Origin: Pedobacter psychrophilus
Lineage (GTDB): Bacteria; Bacteroidota; Bacteroidia; Sphingobacteriales; Sphingobacteriaceae
Reading direction: 5' to 3'
DNA: 64,000 nt
Assembly (NCBI RefSeq): GCF_001652725.1
Contig: NZ_LWHJ01000027.1
Coordinates: forward strand, 310,001-374,000
Position numbers and translations under genes: made by a program. The notes under the pieces are model-generated. The model was not told the DNA's origin, made no database searches, and was given only the letters and a program-made list of their open reading frames with translations. Below, piece by piece: positions 17,638 to 26,846 of this stretch (the stretch's first letter is position 1; each line of letters starts with the position of its first letter).

Positions 17638-18477
17638 ATGTTACAGAAAATAAATTCAAAAAGATTGATAAATATGTTAGGTATAGCATCTTTATTTTTC
17701 ATTATTTCATCATGCGATTATAAAGAGGTAGGCGATGCCCCTTATGCATCTCAAAAAATTTATATACCTGCAGCTGCAGTAGCAGATGGAGGTGCAAATT
17801 TGAATTTGCCTTATTCAATCAATACTGTTGCAGTACCAGAAAGAGATTTTAGATATGTAATTAACAATACCACAAACAGGTTTAATGTGCCTTTAGGGGT
17901 TTATAGAAGTGGGGCCAATTTAGGTGGGGCTGTAAACGTAACCATTACCACCCCAGCAGATACTATTGGCAGGTTAATAACTGCAGGTACCTTAACTAAT
18001 ACTGTGTTAATACCTTCCGATAAATTTACTATAGAACCTAGCGTAACTGTAAAAGACGGTTCTGATTTTGAACCATTTACCTTATCAATTGATTTACCAT
18101 ATTTATTAGCAAATACCACCCGGAACTATGCAATTGCAGTTAAGGTGGGAAGTGCAACGGTAGCATCTAATGTGAAATATAGTACTGTTATTATAGTTAT
18201 CAATCCTGCGTTTTTAATTCCAACTGCTTCTTTTACTTCAACGGTTAATGTAGTTAATAATGCTGGCACAATTACCAGAACGGCAGTTTTTAATAATACT
18301 TCTACCAATGGCGTTAGTTTTTCATGGAATTTTGGCGACGGCAGCCCTGCGGTAACAACAAGATCTCCATCTCGTGTGTATGCAGCTGCAGGTACTTATA
18401 GAGTTAGACTTACTACTACCGGTGCGGTGGGTACATCAAACCAAGTTTTTGCTGAAGCAGATGTAGTAGTACCTTAA
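17638..18477 (+). CDS. DUF1735-like/PKD surface lipoprotein, candidate glycan-binding protein
   Basis: 279 residues from the ATG at 17638, preceded by AATAAAAAG. An earlier start at 17608 would add an unlikely basic leader. Signal: LGIASLFFIISSC, lipid-modified Cys at about residue 26. Residues about 35-190 resemble the DUF1735/BT_3987-type N-terminal domain of Bacteroidota surface glycan-binding proteins ('VPLGVYRSGANLGGAVNVTITTPADT'). Residues about 195-279 are a PKD domain with the diagnostic SFSWNFGDGSP and YAAAGTYRVRLT. There is no enzyme motif. The position directly after SusD fits a SusE/SusF-like accessory binding protein. It is followed by a hairpin terminator. Confidence 0.85.
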   Translation: MLQKINSKRLINMLGIASLFFIISSCDYKEVGDAPYASQKIYIPAAAVADGGANLNLPYSINTVAVPERDFRYVINNTTNRFNVPLGVYRSGANLGGAVNVTITTPADTIGRLITAGTLTNTVLIPSDKFTIEPSVTVKDGSDFEPFTLSIDLPYLLANTTRNYAIAVKVGSATVASNVKYSTVIIVINPAFLIPTASFTSTVNVVNNAGTITRTAVFNNTSTNGVSFSWNFGDGSPAVTTRSPSRVYAAAGTYRVRLTTTGAVGTSNQVFAEADVVVP

Positions 18478-18501
18478 AAAAATACCCGTCATTTTTTATT
18501 T

Positions 18502-18552
18502 ATCTCAATAGGCTGTCTTTATAGATGTTCTATTGAGATTTAATATTTTTTT
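18502..18552 (+). terminator. Hairpin terminator after the SusC/D-SGBP genes
   Basis: A perfect 10-bp stem, ATCTCAATAG (18502-18511) with CTATTGAGAT (18530-18539), an 18-base loop, then TTAATATTTTTTT. It lies 25 bases after the surface lipoprotein stop and before the enzyme genes. It may end or attenuate transcription so that the binding/transport genes are made in excess of the enzymes. The stem is seen directly; the termination role is inferred. Confidence 0.75.
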
Positions 18553-18578
18553 ATTTAAGTGCTTTGATTATTTCCTTA

Positions 18579-20612
18579 ATGAAAAACAACCATTCCTCTT
18601 CTTCCATTGATATTTTTATTTCAAGAACTACTTTTTTAATTATTCTTTGCCTATCAATTTTACAAACCAAAGCTCAAAATAACGTTTTAACAACCCCTGG
18701 TTCATTTTCTATTGGGGTTAATTATTGGGCTTCCCATGCCGGAACCAAAACTTGGAGTAATTGGAAACCAGAAGTGGTAGAAGCAGATTTCAAACAGCTT
18801 TCTGATAATGGAATTAAAGTATTAAGAGTTTTTCCACTTTGGCCAGATTTTCAGCCCATTAAACAGATTTATGGTGGAATGGGAAATAAGAATTATATAG
18901 CGAGGGGTGAATCCGATGATCCAATTCCGCTAATTGGTGAAGGTAGCGATGGCATGAGCGAATTGCAGTTGCAACACTTTAAAACCATGGCAAACCTTGC
19001 CCAAAAATACAATTTGAAATTGGTAGTGGGTTTAATTACCGGATGGATGAGCGGTCAATTGTATGTGCCTAAAGCGCTAGAAGGAAAAAATGTAATTACA
19101 GACCCTGAAGCCATCATGTGGCAACAAAAATTTATAAAATCGTTTGTTGGCAGATTTAAAAATGAACCAGCAATTTTAGCCTGGGATTTTGGCAATGAAT
19201 GTAATGTGATGGGAGATGTGGAAAATCATTACCAATCATACCTTTGGTCTTCTGTTATTTCTGGAGCAATAAGAAGTGCCGATATTACCCGGCCAATTGT
19301 TTCTGGAATGCATAGTTTAGGGGCTTCAAAAAACGATAAATGGAGAATTGTTGATCAAGCCGCTTTAACAGATGTATTAACAACACATCCATACTCTTTA
19401 TGGACACCTTATGCAAGTCAGGACAGGATTAATACCATGAGAACCATTTTACACGGTGCTGCCGAAACTCGGATGTATGGTGATATTGGCGGAAAAGCAG
19501 CGTTAACAGAAGAAACTGGCGTAATGGGCCCAATGACAGGTGGCGAAGAAGAAAAAGCAGCCTTTGCTCGTACCATTTTATTTTCTAACTGGGCAAATGA
19601 TTGTAGAGGTACATTTTGGTGGTGTGCATACGATCAAACAAAACTAAAATTCCCACCTTATAATTATGCATCTGTAGAGCAAGAGCTAGGTTTAATAAAA
19701 GAAGACAGAACACCAAAACCTGTTTTACAGGAATTTAAAAAATTCAGTTCTTTTTTAGATCGTCTTCCATTCAAAAATCTTCCAATAAAGAAATCTGATG
19801 CGATTTGCATATTAACAGAAAATCAGGACAATTGGGCTGTAGCATATTCTATTTATATATTAGCTAAACAAGCCGGATTTGATTTTGAGTTTCAAACCAC
19901 AGGACAGAAGCTAAAAGATGCGCCGCTATATATATTACCATCAATTAAAGGTATTGATGCTGTTTTTAGCGATTATTGGAAACAACTATTAAATAAAGTA
20001 AAGGATGGAGCAACTCTTTATGTGTCTTTGGATGATGCTTATTTACCTTCCTTTTCTGAGCCTTTTGGATTAGAAATTTCTACAAATATTAAAAGAACCG
20101 GAGCATTAAACTTTAATGGTACAACACTTAAAGGTGATTCTCTTTCTTTCAAAACTTCGGCCGAAAGGAAATATCAATTTAAAAATATAAAAGCCAGTAT
20201 TTTGGCAAAAGAAACTGATGGAAATCCAGCTTTTGTTTCATATAATTACGGAAAAGGAAAAGTTTTTCTACTTACTTTTCCATTAGAAAATCAGCTCAGC
20301 AATAATGCAGATGCCTTTGATAAAAATGCTCCTCCATATTATCAAATCTATAAAACCATAGCTCAACCATTAATTGCTGCAAGAATTGCTACTCAAGATA
20401 ATCCATCTATAGTAATTACAGAACATCCTTTAAGCGAGAATGAAAAGGTTTTGGTCATCATTAATTATAATCCAGAAGATGCTAAAACAATGTTAAATCT
20501 TAAGCAAGGATGGAAAATCAGCAACAATCTTTACGGTACAATTCCCACAGAAAAAAGCGTGATAATTAAAGGGAACGATGCATTGGTTTTATTAATAAAA
20601 AAAATAATATGA
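18579..20612 (+). CDS. Secreted clan GH-A glycoside hydrolase (GH5-like) with C-terminal GATase-like domain
   Basis: 677 residues from the ATG at 18579. A TTG 15 bases upstream is a possible but less likely start. The signal peptide ends LQTKAQ. The N-terminal about 380 residues are a (beta/alpha)8 barrel: GVNYWASHAGTKTW, KVLRVFPLWPDFQP, 'AILAWDFGNECN' with the acid/base Glu at about 207, and ALTEETGVMG with the nucleophile Glu at about 311. The C-terminal part (about 400-560) resembles the amidotransferase-like beta domain seen in GH42 and related enzymes, followed by a small beta domain. This architecture is used by endo- and exo-beta-mannanases, glucanases and galactosidases, so the substrate is not fixed. 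Its stop overlaps the GH92 start by 4 bases (ATGA). Confidence 0.82.
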   Translation: MKNNHSSSSIDIFISRTTFLIILCLSILQTKAQNNVLTTPGSFSIGVNYWASHAGTKTWSNWKPEVVEADFKQLSDNGIKVLRVFPLWPDFQPIKQIYGGMGNKNYIARGESDDPIPLIGEGSDGMSELQLQHFKTMANLAQKYNLKLVVGLITGWMSGQLYVPKALEGKNVITDPEAIMWQQKFIKSFVGRFKNEPAILAWDFGNECNVMGDVENHYQSYLWSSVISGAIRSADITRPIVSGMHSLGASKNDKWRIVDQAALTDVLTTHPYSLWTPYASQDRINTMRTILHGAAETRMYGDIGGKAALTEETGVMGPMTGGEEEKAAFARTILFSNWANDCRGTFWWCAYDQTKLKFPPYNYASVEQELGLIKEDRTPKPVLQEFKKFSSFLDRLPFKNLPIKKSDAICILTENQDNWAVAYSIYILAKQAGFDFEFQTTGQKLKDAPLYILPSIKGIDAVFSDYWKQLLNKVKDGATLYVSLDDAYLPSFSEPFGLEISTNIKRTGALNFNGTTLKGDSLSFKTSAERKYQFKNIKASILAKETDGNPAFVSYNYGKGKVFLLTFPLENQLSNNADAFDKNAPPYYQIYKTIAQPLIAARIATQDNPSIVITEHPLSENEKVLVIINYNPEDAKTMLNLKQGWKISNNLYGTIPTEKSVIIKGNDALVLLIKKII

Positions 20613-22822
20613 AAAATAACATTATAACGATAACATTTATCCTGGGTGCTTTTTTATCATATTCATTATCATTAAAAGCACAAAAAAAATCACAACTTGT
20701 TAATTATGTGGATAATTTTATTGGGGTAAGAGACCAAAATACAAGTACCATTTTAGGTCCGCAATTGCCAAATGCAGTCATAAATCCCAGCCCGCAAACC
20801 AATCCCGAAAACGTAAATTACGATATGGATGGTTACGTAATGGGAAATGACATCAGAGGATTTGGGCAGTTACATGTAAGTGGTACTGGTTGGGGAAAAT
20901 ATGGACAGTTATTAATTTCTCCCCAAATAGGTCTTAAAACCAATGAAACCGGTCATGATTCTCCCAAAAAGGATGAATTTGCAAAAGCGTATGAGTATGG
21001 CGTTACCTTATCCCGCTATGGAATTAAATCTTCATTTACACCTACACAACATTCAGCAATTTATAAGTTTACATTCCCTAAATCTGATAGTGCTCACATT
21101 ATTTTAGATGTAAGCCATAACATATTAGATATTGCAACTATCATGCAGCAAGGTAAAACTGGCTTTGTTGATGGTGAGGTAAAATTTACTGATGAAACTC
21201 ATACCGCTATTACCGGTTATGGAAATTACATTGGAGGTTTTTCTAATGGAATTTATAAAGTTTACTTCAGCGCTAAGCTTAATAAAGCACCAGTAAAATT
21301 TGGAACCTGGTTAAATGAGACCATTAATAGAAATAAGCAATTCCAAAAAACCGAGAAAAAGCAAGATAGGATAGGAGTGTTTTTTGGATATAACACAGCG
21401 GACAAAGAAGATATTTTAATGAAGATTGCTGTTTCTTTTAAAAGTGAAGAACAAGCAACGGCCTGGTTAAACAATGAAATTCCCGATTGGAATTATGAAC
21501 AAATTATATCGAAAGCTAAAGTAGCATGGAATAAAGAATTAGGAAAAATTAAGGTTAGCGGAGGTACAGAAGAAGAGAAGACTTTGTTTTATACCGCTGC
21601 TTATCACTCGGCAATTATGCCAAGAGATAAAACAAATGATGCCGAAGGATTTCACGCTGGCGTACCTGTATGGGATGACCATTTAGCCGTGTGGGACACT
21701 TGGAGAACTTTATATCCTCTTAAAGTTTTGACAAATAGTCAAATGGTTAGTGGCACCATCAACTCTTTTATAGCAAGATATAAAAAAAGCAGATCCGTAA
21801 AAGATGCTTATGTTGCTTTAAGAGAGATGACAGTGGAGCAAGGCGGCAATAATACCAGCAATATTATTGTTGATGCTTATGTAAAAGGCGTAAAAGGTGT
21901 TGATTGGAATGCTGCTTATGAGGTAGTTAAATTTTTAGCTGATGAAGAAAGATTAGGTATTAGCTACAATAAACAACCGGATAGCAGTAAAATGTACAAA
22001 GAGCTGGGATGGATTCCTGCTGGAAAAATGAGCAATTCCGTAACATTAGAATATGCTTACAATGATTATTGCGCAGCCTTAATGGCTAAAGGGTTAAATA
22101 AGGATGAAGATTATCAAAGATATTTAGAACGTAGTGGCAAATGGATAGCACTTTGGAATCCGAATGCGGAAAGTGATGGATATAAAGGATTTATAGAACC
22201 AAAAAAATTAAATGGGGAATTTATAAATATAGATATAAAGAAAAATTGGGGTTCTTGGAAAGATTATTTTTATGAGGGAAGCTCTTGGACTTACTCATAC
22301 TTTGTTCCTCATGATTTTGGTAAACTGATTTCACTAACTGGAGGAAAAGAACAGTTTGTAGAGAAATTGAAATACGCCCTTTCAAAAAAGCTGATTGACT
22401 TTGGTAACGAGCCAGCGTTTTTAACTGTACAAAGCTTTCATGAAGCAGGTCGGTCTGACTTAGCAAGCCTATACACCAGAAAAATAATGGAAGAACGGTT
22501 TTCACTTACAGGCGGAAAAGAAAACGATGATAGTGGCGCAATGAGTAGCTTATATATGTTCTCAGCCATGGGGTTTTTCCCAAATGCAGGGCAAGATTTC
22601 TATTACTTAAATGGTCCATCTTTTAATAAAGTAATTATCAAGTTAAGCAATGGTAAAAATTTAATTATTAACGCTCCAAACGCATCAGCTAAAAATATTT
22701 ATATAAAAAGTGTTAAAGTTAATGGCAAGCCATATCACGACTTTAGGATAAGTCATGCAATATTAACAAGCGGTATTAAAATAGATTTTGAGATGAGTGA
22801 TACTCCTTATTATTCGTGGTAA
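20609..22822 (+). CDS. GH92 alpha-mannosidase family protein (divergent)
   Basis: 737 residues with a signal peptide ending SLKAQ. GH92 landmarks are the N-terminal VDNFIGVRDQN, 'GYVMGNDIRGFGQLHVSGTGWGKYGQ', 'TLFYTAAYHSAIMPRD', 'VWDDHLAVWDTWRTLYPL', and the C-terminal DDSGAMSSLYMFSAMGFFPNAG. GH92 enzymes are Ca2+-dependent inverting exo-alpha-mannosidases. The usual C-terminal 'GNEDxGxMSAWY' is here ENDDSGAMSSLY, and the N-terminal 'TDTxPG..PFG' region is replaced, so it belongs to a different subgroup from the GH92 genes at 60192 and 62599 and its linkage preference may differ. It is translationally coupled to the preceding clan A hydrolase. Confidence 0.9.
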   Translation: MKNNIITITFILGAFLSYSLSLKAQKKSQLVNYVDNFIGVRDQNTSTILGPQLPNAVINPSPQTNPENVNYDMDGYVMGNDIRGFGQLHVSGTGWGKYGQLLISPQIGLKTNETGHDSPKKDEFAKAYEYGVTLSRYGIKSSFTPTQHSAIYKFTFPKSDSAHIILDVSHNILDIATIMQQGKTGFVDGEVKFTDETHTAITGYGNYIGGFSNGIYKVYFSAKLNKAPVKFGTWLNETINRNKQFQKTEKKQDRIGVFFGYNTADKEDILMKIAVSFKSEEQATAWLNNEIPDWNYEQIISKAKVAWNKELGKIKVSGGTEEEKTLFYTAAYHSAIMPRDKTNDAEGFHAGVPVWDDHLAVWDTWRTLYPLKVLTNSQMVSGTINSFIARYKKSRSVKDAYVALREMTVEQGGNNTSNIIVDAYVKGVKGVDWNAAYEVVKFLADEERLGISYNKQPDSSKMYKELGWIPAGKMSNSVTLEYAYNDYCAALMAKGLNKDEDYQRYLERSGKWIALWNPNAESDGYKGFIEPKKLNGEFINIDIKKNWGSWKDYFYEGSSWTYSYFVPHDFGKLISLTGGKEQFVEKLKYALSKKLIDFGNEPAFLTVQSFHEAGRSDLASLYTRKIMEERFSLTGGKENDDSGAMSSLYMFSAMGFFPNAGQDFYYLNGPSFNKVIIKLSNGKNLIINAPNASAKNIYIKSVKVNGKPYHDFRISHAILTSGIKIDFEMSDTPYYSW

Positions 22823-22927
22823 CGAATCATTCAAAATAATACAAATTTCTAATATAAATTTTTACTAAAGAAATAGAAAACAAGCTTTAATGCTTATCAA
22901 TCTATCCACAATTAAAAAAACATCATA

Positions 22928-25192
22928 ATGAATTACAAAAATCTAATCGTCTTTTTTATATACTTGATCCCTTTAGTATCGGTTGCTCAAAAAACTACGC
23001 AATCATCGGTTTATAAAAATCCAAAAGTAAATTCCGAATTAAGGGCTAAAGACCTGCTTTCTAAAATGACTTTGAAAGAAAAAATTGGGCAGTTAAATTT
23101 GGTTACCTACGTAAATGAAAACAATACCACCAATAAAATGGATGATAAAGTGAAGCGTGGGGAAGTGGGAAGTATTTTGAAAAGTAACGGCGCTAAAAAT
23201 AATTTGATAATACAAAAAATTGCTGTCGAGCAGACCAGGTTAGGCATTCCAATAATTTTTCAAGAAGACGTTATTCATGGTTATAGAACTATTTTTCCTG
23301 TTCCATTGGGAGAATCTGCAAGCTGGAATTTAGATAGAATTTCTGAAACGGCTTCTATAGCTGCAAAGGAAGCTTCGGCCGGCGGAATTAGATTAACCTA
23401 CGCTCCAATGGTAGATATTTCTCACGATCCAAGATGGGGAAGAATTAGCGAAGCAGCAGGTGAAGACCCATATTACGGAAGTTTAGTTGCAGCCGCAAGA
23501 GTTAGAGGTTTTCAGGGAACAGATTTAACAAGCAACACTTCTTTAATGGCTTGTGTAAAACATTATGCTGGTTATGGTTCTGCTTTGGCTGGGCGTGATT
23601 ATAATATTGATGGTTTTTCTGAACGTACATTAAGAGAGACTTATTTGCCCCCTTTTAAAGCGGCAATTGATGCAGGAGTAGGAAGTTTAATGTCGGCTTA
23701 TACAGCTTATGATGGTATACCAGCATCGGCAAATAGCTTTTTATTAAAAGATATTTTAAGAAACGAACTGGGCTTTAAAAACATGGTGATTACCGATTGG
23801 GAAACTACCAGAAACTTAATGAAAATTGGAGTAGCTGCAAACGCAGAAGAAGCCGTTAAAATGTCTATAAATTCAGGTGTTGATGTAGATATGACCAGTG
23901 AGCTATTTCTTAAAAACCTAGAAAAATTAGTAGCAAAAGGAGAAGTAAAAGTTGCAACAATTGATGCTGCCGTTTTAAAAGTGCTAAAAGCAAAGTTTGA
24001 TCTGGGTTTATTTGATAATCCATATCAATACTTAGATGAAAAAAGAGAGAAAGAAGTACTATTAAGCAAAGAAAATCTTGAAATTGCCAGAAAAGCTGCT
24101 CGTGAAAGTATGGTATTGTTGAAAAACAAAAGCAACCTACTGCCAATTAAAAATACGGTTAAAAATATAGCGGTAATTGGTCCTTTAGCAACTCGTCAAA
24201 AAGATTTAATGGCTTGGTGGGGCGGTCAATATTCTCAGGGTAAATCAGAAGAGGTAATTACTTTGTTAAACGGAATAAAACAAAGGGCAGGTAAAGATGT
24301 GAATATAACTTACTCTGAGGGGATTAAGTTAGATGGTTTTGAGCCTAAAGGATTAGAATTAATCCCAGAAGCTGTGGCTCAAGCACAAAAAGCTGATTTA
24401 ATAATTTTAGCTGTAGGCGAAGAATATTGGATGAGCGGCGAAAGTGGTAGCATTTCTAATATCACATTACCGGGTGCACAATTACAATTATTAGACGCTT
24501 TGGCACAAACAGGAAAACCAATTGTAAGTGTGGTGTTTAATGGAAGACCTTTTGATTTAAATGAACTGAGCCAAAAATCTGATGCCGTATTAGAGGCCTG
24601 GTTTCCGGGTACAATGGGTGGCTTGGCTGTCGCCGATGTTCTTTTTGGCGATTATAATCCATCAGGAAAACTAACCGTTACTTTTCCTCATAATACTGGG
24701 CAAATTCCAATTTTTTATAACTACAAACGTACCTCACATGATTTAGATACGGTAGATATGAAACATCGCTTTGCGAATAATTATCTGGATATCACCACAA
24801 AACCGCTTTATGAATTTGGCTTTGGTTTAAGCTATACCACTTTTGGTTATGCTAATCTCAAAATAAATTCATCTAATAATCAACAAGATGGAAACATTAC
24901 CGTAAGCTTTGATTTAAAAAACGCAGGCAATATAGATGGTACAGAAGTTGCCCAGTTATACATCAGAGACAAGGTAAGTTCGGTAGTTAGAAATGTGAAG
25001 GATTTAGAAGGTTTTGCAAGAGTTATTTTAAAAGCTGGCGAAACAAAAAATGTAAGCATTACGCTAACACCAAAATCATTCAGCTTTTTAAATAAAGATT
25101 TTAAGCAAGTGGTAGAGCCAGGTGAATTTAATTTGATGATTGGAAGTTCTTCTGAAGATATCAGGTTAAAGGGGAATTATTTTATAAAATAG
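22928..25192 (+). CDS. bglX: GH3 beta-glucosidase (BglX-like)
   Basis: 754 residues. The signal peptide ends LVSVAQ. The (beta/alpha)8 domain has KMTLKEKIGQLN, IPIIFQEDVIHGYRTIFP, SHDPRWGRISEAAGEDPY, MACVKHYAGYGSALAGRDYN and VITDWE, where Asp at about residue 290 is the predicted nucleophile. The second alpha/beta domain begins near residue 400 (SMVLLKNKSNLLPI), and the fibronectin-III-like domain closes the protein (LYEFGFGLSYTTF through 'EFNLMIGSSS'). The length and the FQEDVIHG motif match periplasmic BglX. It removes terminal beta-glucose from oligosaccharides. It lacks the PA14 insertion found in the GH3 at 52048. Confidence 0.93.
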   Translation: MNYKNLIVFFIYLIPLVSVAQKTTQSSVYKNPKVNSELRAKDLLSKMTLKEKIGQLNLVTYVNENNTTNKMDDKVKRGEVGSILKSNGAKNNLIIQKIAVEQTRLGIPIIFQEDVIHGYRTIFPVPLGESASWNLDRISETASIAAKEASAGGIRLTYAPMVDISHDPRWGRISEAAGEDPYYGSLVAAARVRGFQGTDLTSNTSLMACVKHYAGYGSALAGRDYNIDGFSERTLRETYLPPFKAAIDAGVGSLMSAYTAYDGIPASANSFLLKDILRNELGFKNMVITDWETTRNLMKIGVAANAEEAVKMSINSGVDVDMTSELFLKNLEKLVAKGEVKVATIDAAVLKVLKAKFDLGLFDNPYQYLDEKREKEVLLSKENLEIARKAARESMVLLKNKSNLLPIKNTVKNIAVIGPLATRQKDLMAWWGGQYSQGKSEEVITLLNGIKQRAGKDVNITYSEGIKLDGFEPKGLELIPEAVAQAQKADLIILAVGEEYWMSGESGSISNITLPGAQLQLLDALAQTGKPIVSVVFNGRPFDLNELSQKSDAVLEAWFPGTMGGLAVADVLFGDYNPSGKLTVTFPHNTGQIPIFYNYKRTSHDLDTVDMKHRFANNYLDITTKPLYEFGFGLSYTTFGYANLKINSSNNQQDGNITVSFDLKNAGNIDGTEVAQLYIRDKVSSVVRNVKDLEGFARVILKAGETKNVSITLTPKSFSFLNKDFKQVVEPGEFNLMIGSSSEDIRLKGNYFIK

Positions 25193-25224
25193 GTTTAAAA
25201 TTTATAAGAGTTTAATTTTTATAA

Positions 25225-26751
25225 ATGATTTCTAAAAACTTAATCATCAATGATTTAAAATGCGTAATTGTATTAATATTTTTGATATTAACTTCTTGCA
25301 TCTCTAATAACCGGCTTCAGAGTTTAGGACATCATAAAGAAATGCCTTTCGTTATTTTGCAGGCTAATGTGTTAAGTAACGAGGCTGAGCTATTAGATTC
25401 TGGTAAAACAACCCCTTTTAATTGGGCTTATCATTTAATAGATAAGAAAGGGATTAGTTTTAATTGGTCGCCTAATGCTGCAAATATTAACACTAAATTT
25501 GCTCGTTTTCGAATCAGTACGGCAACAGATGTAAGAGAACCATGTGTTTTAGAGGTTCTGCTCAATAAAAACAATTTTAAGCTTGGAGAAATGGATTTAA
25601 GTTATGCCACTTACTTACAGGTTTATGAGCTACAAATTCCTCAAAAATATATTAACGATGTTTTAAATGGAGGGATAACACTCAAAAAAATAAAAGGAGA
25701 AAAACCCATTGGCGTATTTGCCGCTAATGATGAGAAAATTTCAAAAGTGTTTAAACCTCATTTGCTCTTATATGATAATATAAAAACAAATTTTGACGAG
25801 CTAAAAAGAACCCTTTTAAACAGAGAGGTTTATCAGCCATTTGGCTGGATGGAAGGCGTAGTAATGGATGGTTTACAGGTTTTTACAGGTCATAATCCCG
25901 AGGCTAATAGTAGTTTATACCGTAGATTTAAACAGTATTTTACCAAAGATGGTTTTAATTATACCGGTCTTTACAACACTCCAATTGCTAATACAGTAAT
26001 GAATGTAGAGACAGTTTTACCATTTGCGCTGTATGCCCAATATCATCCTCAGCATCCATCTTTAAATGAAGTTATTGCATTTTGTAAAAATCATACCGAT
26101 AAAAATGGGGTAACTAGTGATGATCCGCAAAGCAATTTTCCTATCATTAAAACCGAGGAATGTTATACGGTTTCTTATCCGCTAGCAGTAATTGGCAACC
26201 AGAGAAAAGACAATCAGTTGATTAATTTGGCAGTTAAAAATCTCTTGGCCAGATCTTCTGCATTGGCAGACTCGACAGGAATTTACCAGCGAACAGATGG
26301 CAATGGGGGAAGGATTTATAAAAATTGGAGCAGGGGAGTGGCTTGGTACCTTTTGGGTTATATCCGTTCTTATGAGCAATTAAAAAATCATCAAGATGCA
26401 GACCTATTAAAAAAAGAAATCATCAGGGCTGCAAAATATGTTATTCAGTTTCAGCAAAAAAACGGAATGTGGTATTGTTTTTTGCATGAGCCGGAAACAG
26501 GTTTAGAAACATCAGGTACGGCTGGTATTGCAGCAGCATTAAAATATGGTTATCAAATTGGTGTTTTAGATGCAACAGCAAAAAGTGCTTCTGATAAAGC
26601 AACCAAAGCCTTAAAAGATTATTTAACTCCAGATGGTTTACTGACTGGAACCGCCCAAGTTAATAAAGGTGGTGAAATTTTACAGCGAAGTGGATTAAGG
26701 GTAATTTCGCCCTATACTTTAGGATTTATGGGTTATTTATTAGCAAATTAA
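25225..26751 (+). CDS. GH88/GH105-like unsaturated uronyl hydrolase lipoprotein
   Basis: 508 residues. Lipobox ILTSC, Cys at about residue 25. Residues about 35-190 form an N-terminal beta domain without a clear family. Residues about 200-508 are an (alpha/alpha)6 barrel with MEGVVMDGLQVFTGH, 'NWSRGVAWYLLGYIRSYEQL' and GLETSGTAGIAAALKYG. The last two match the W.RG..W..LG and T(S)GTA..A motifs of unsaturated glucuronyl/rhamnogalacturonyl hydrolases (GH88/GH105). These enzymes hydrate the C4-C5 double bond that a polysaccharide lyase leaves at the non-reducing end. That links the beta-helix lyase candidate (5630) with the uronate operon. The added N-terminal domain is longer than in YteR-type enzymes. 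Confidence 0.78.
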   Translation: MISKNLIINDLKCVIVLIFLILTSCISNNRLQSLGHHKEMPFVILQANVLSNEAELLDSGKTTPFNWAYHLIDKKGISFNWSPNAANINTKFARFRISTATDVREPCVLEVLLNKNNFKLGEMDLSYATYLQVYELQIPQKYINDVLNGGITLKKIKGEKPIGVFAANDEKISKVFKPHLLLYDNIKTNFDELKRTLLNREVYQPFGWMEGVVMDGLQVFTGHNPEANSSLYRRFKQYFTKDGFNYTGLYNTPIANTVMNVETVLPFALYAQYHPQHPSLNEVIAFCKNHTDKNGVTSDDPQSNFPIIKTEECYTVSYPLAVIGNQRKDNQLINLAVKNLLARSSALADSTGIYQRTDGNGGRIYKNWSRGVAWYLLGYIRSYEQLKNHQDADLLKKEIIRAAKYVIQFQQKNGMWYCFLHEPETGLETSGTAGIAAALKYGYQIGVLDATAKSASDKATKALKDYLTPDGLLTGTAQVNKGGEILQRSGLRVISPYTLGFMGYLLAN

Positions 26752-26846
26752 TATTGATGAAAGTTTAGTATTTGATATTCATAAATCGCAACTTCAATTT
26801 TTTTGCTATCAAATACTCATATTATTTAAAAATAATATTTTTAGTT

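Noticed and set aside
20605-20615. Frameshift between the clan A hydrolase and GH92
   Set aside because: The 4-base ATGA overlap is ordinary translational coupling; GH92 has its own signal peptide.
23910-24146. Leucine-rich minus-strand open frame within the GH3 gene
   Set aside because: The Leu run comes from AT/CA-rich codons on the other strand of conserved GH3 coding sequence.
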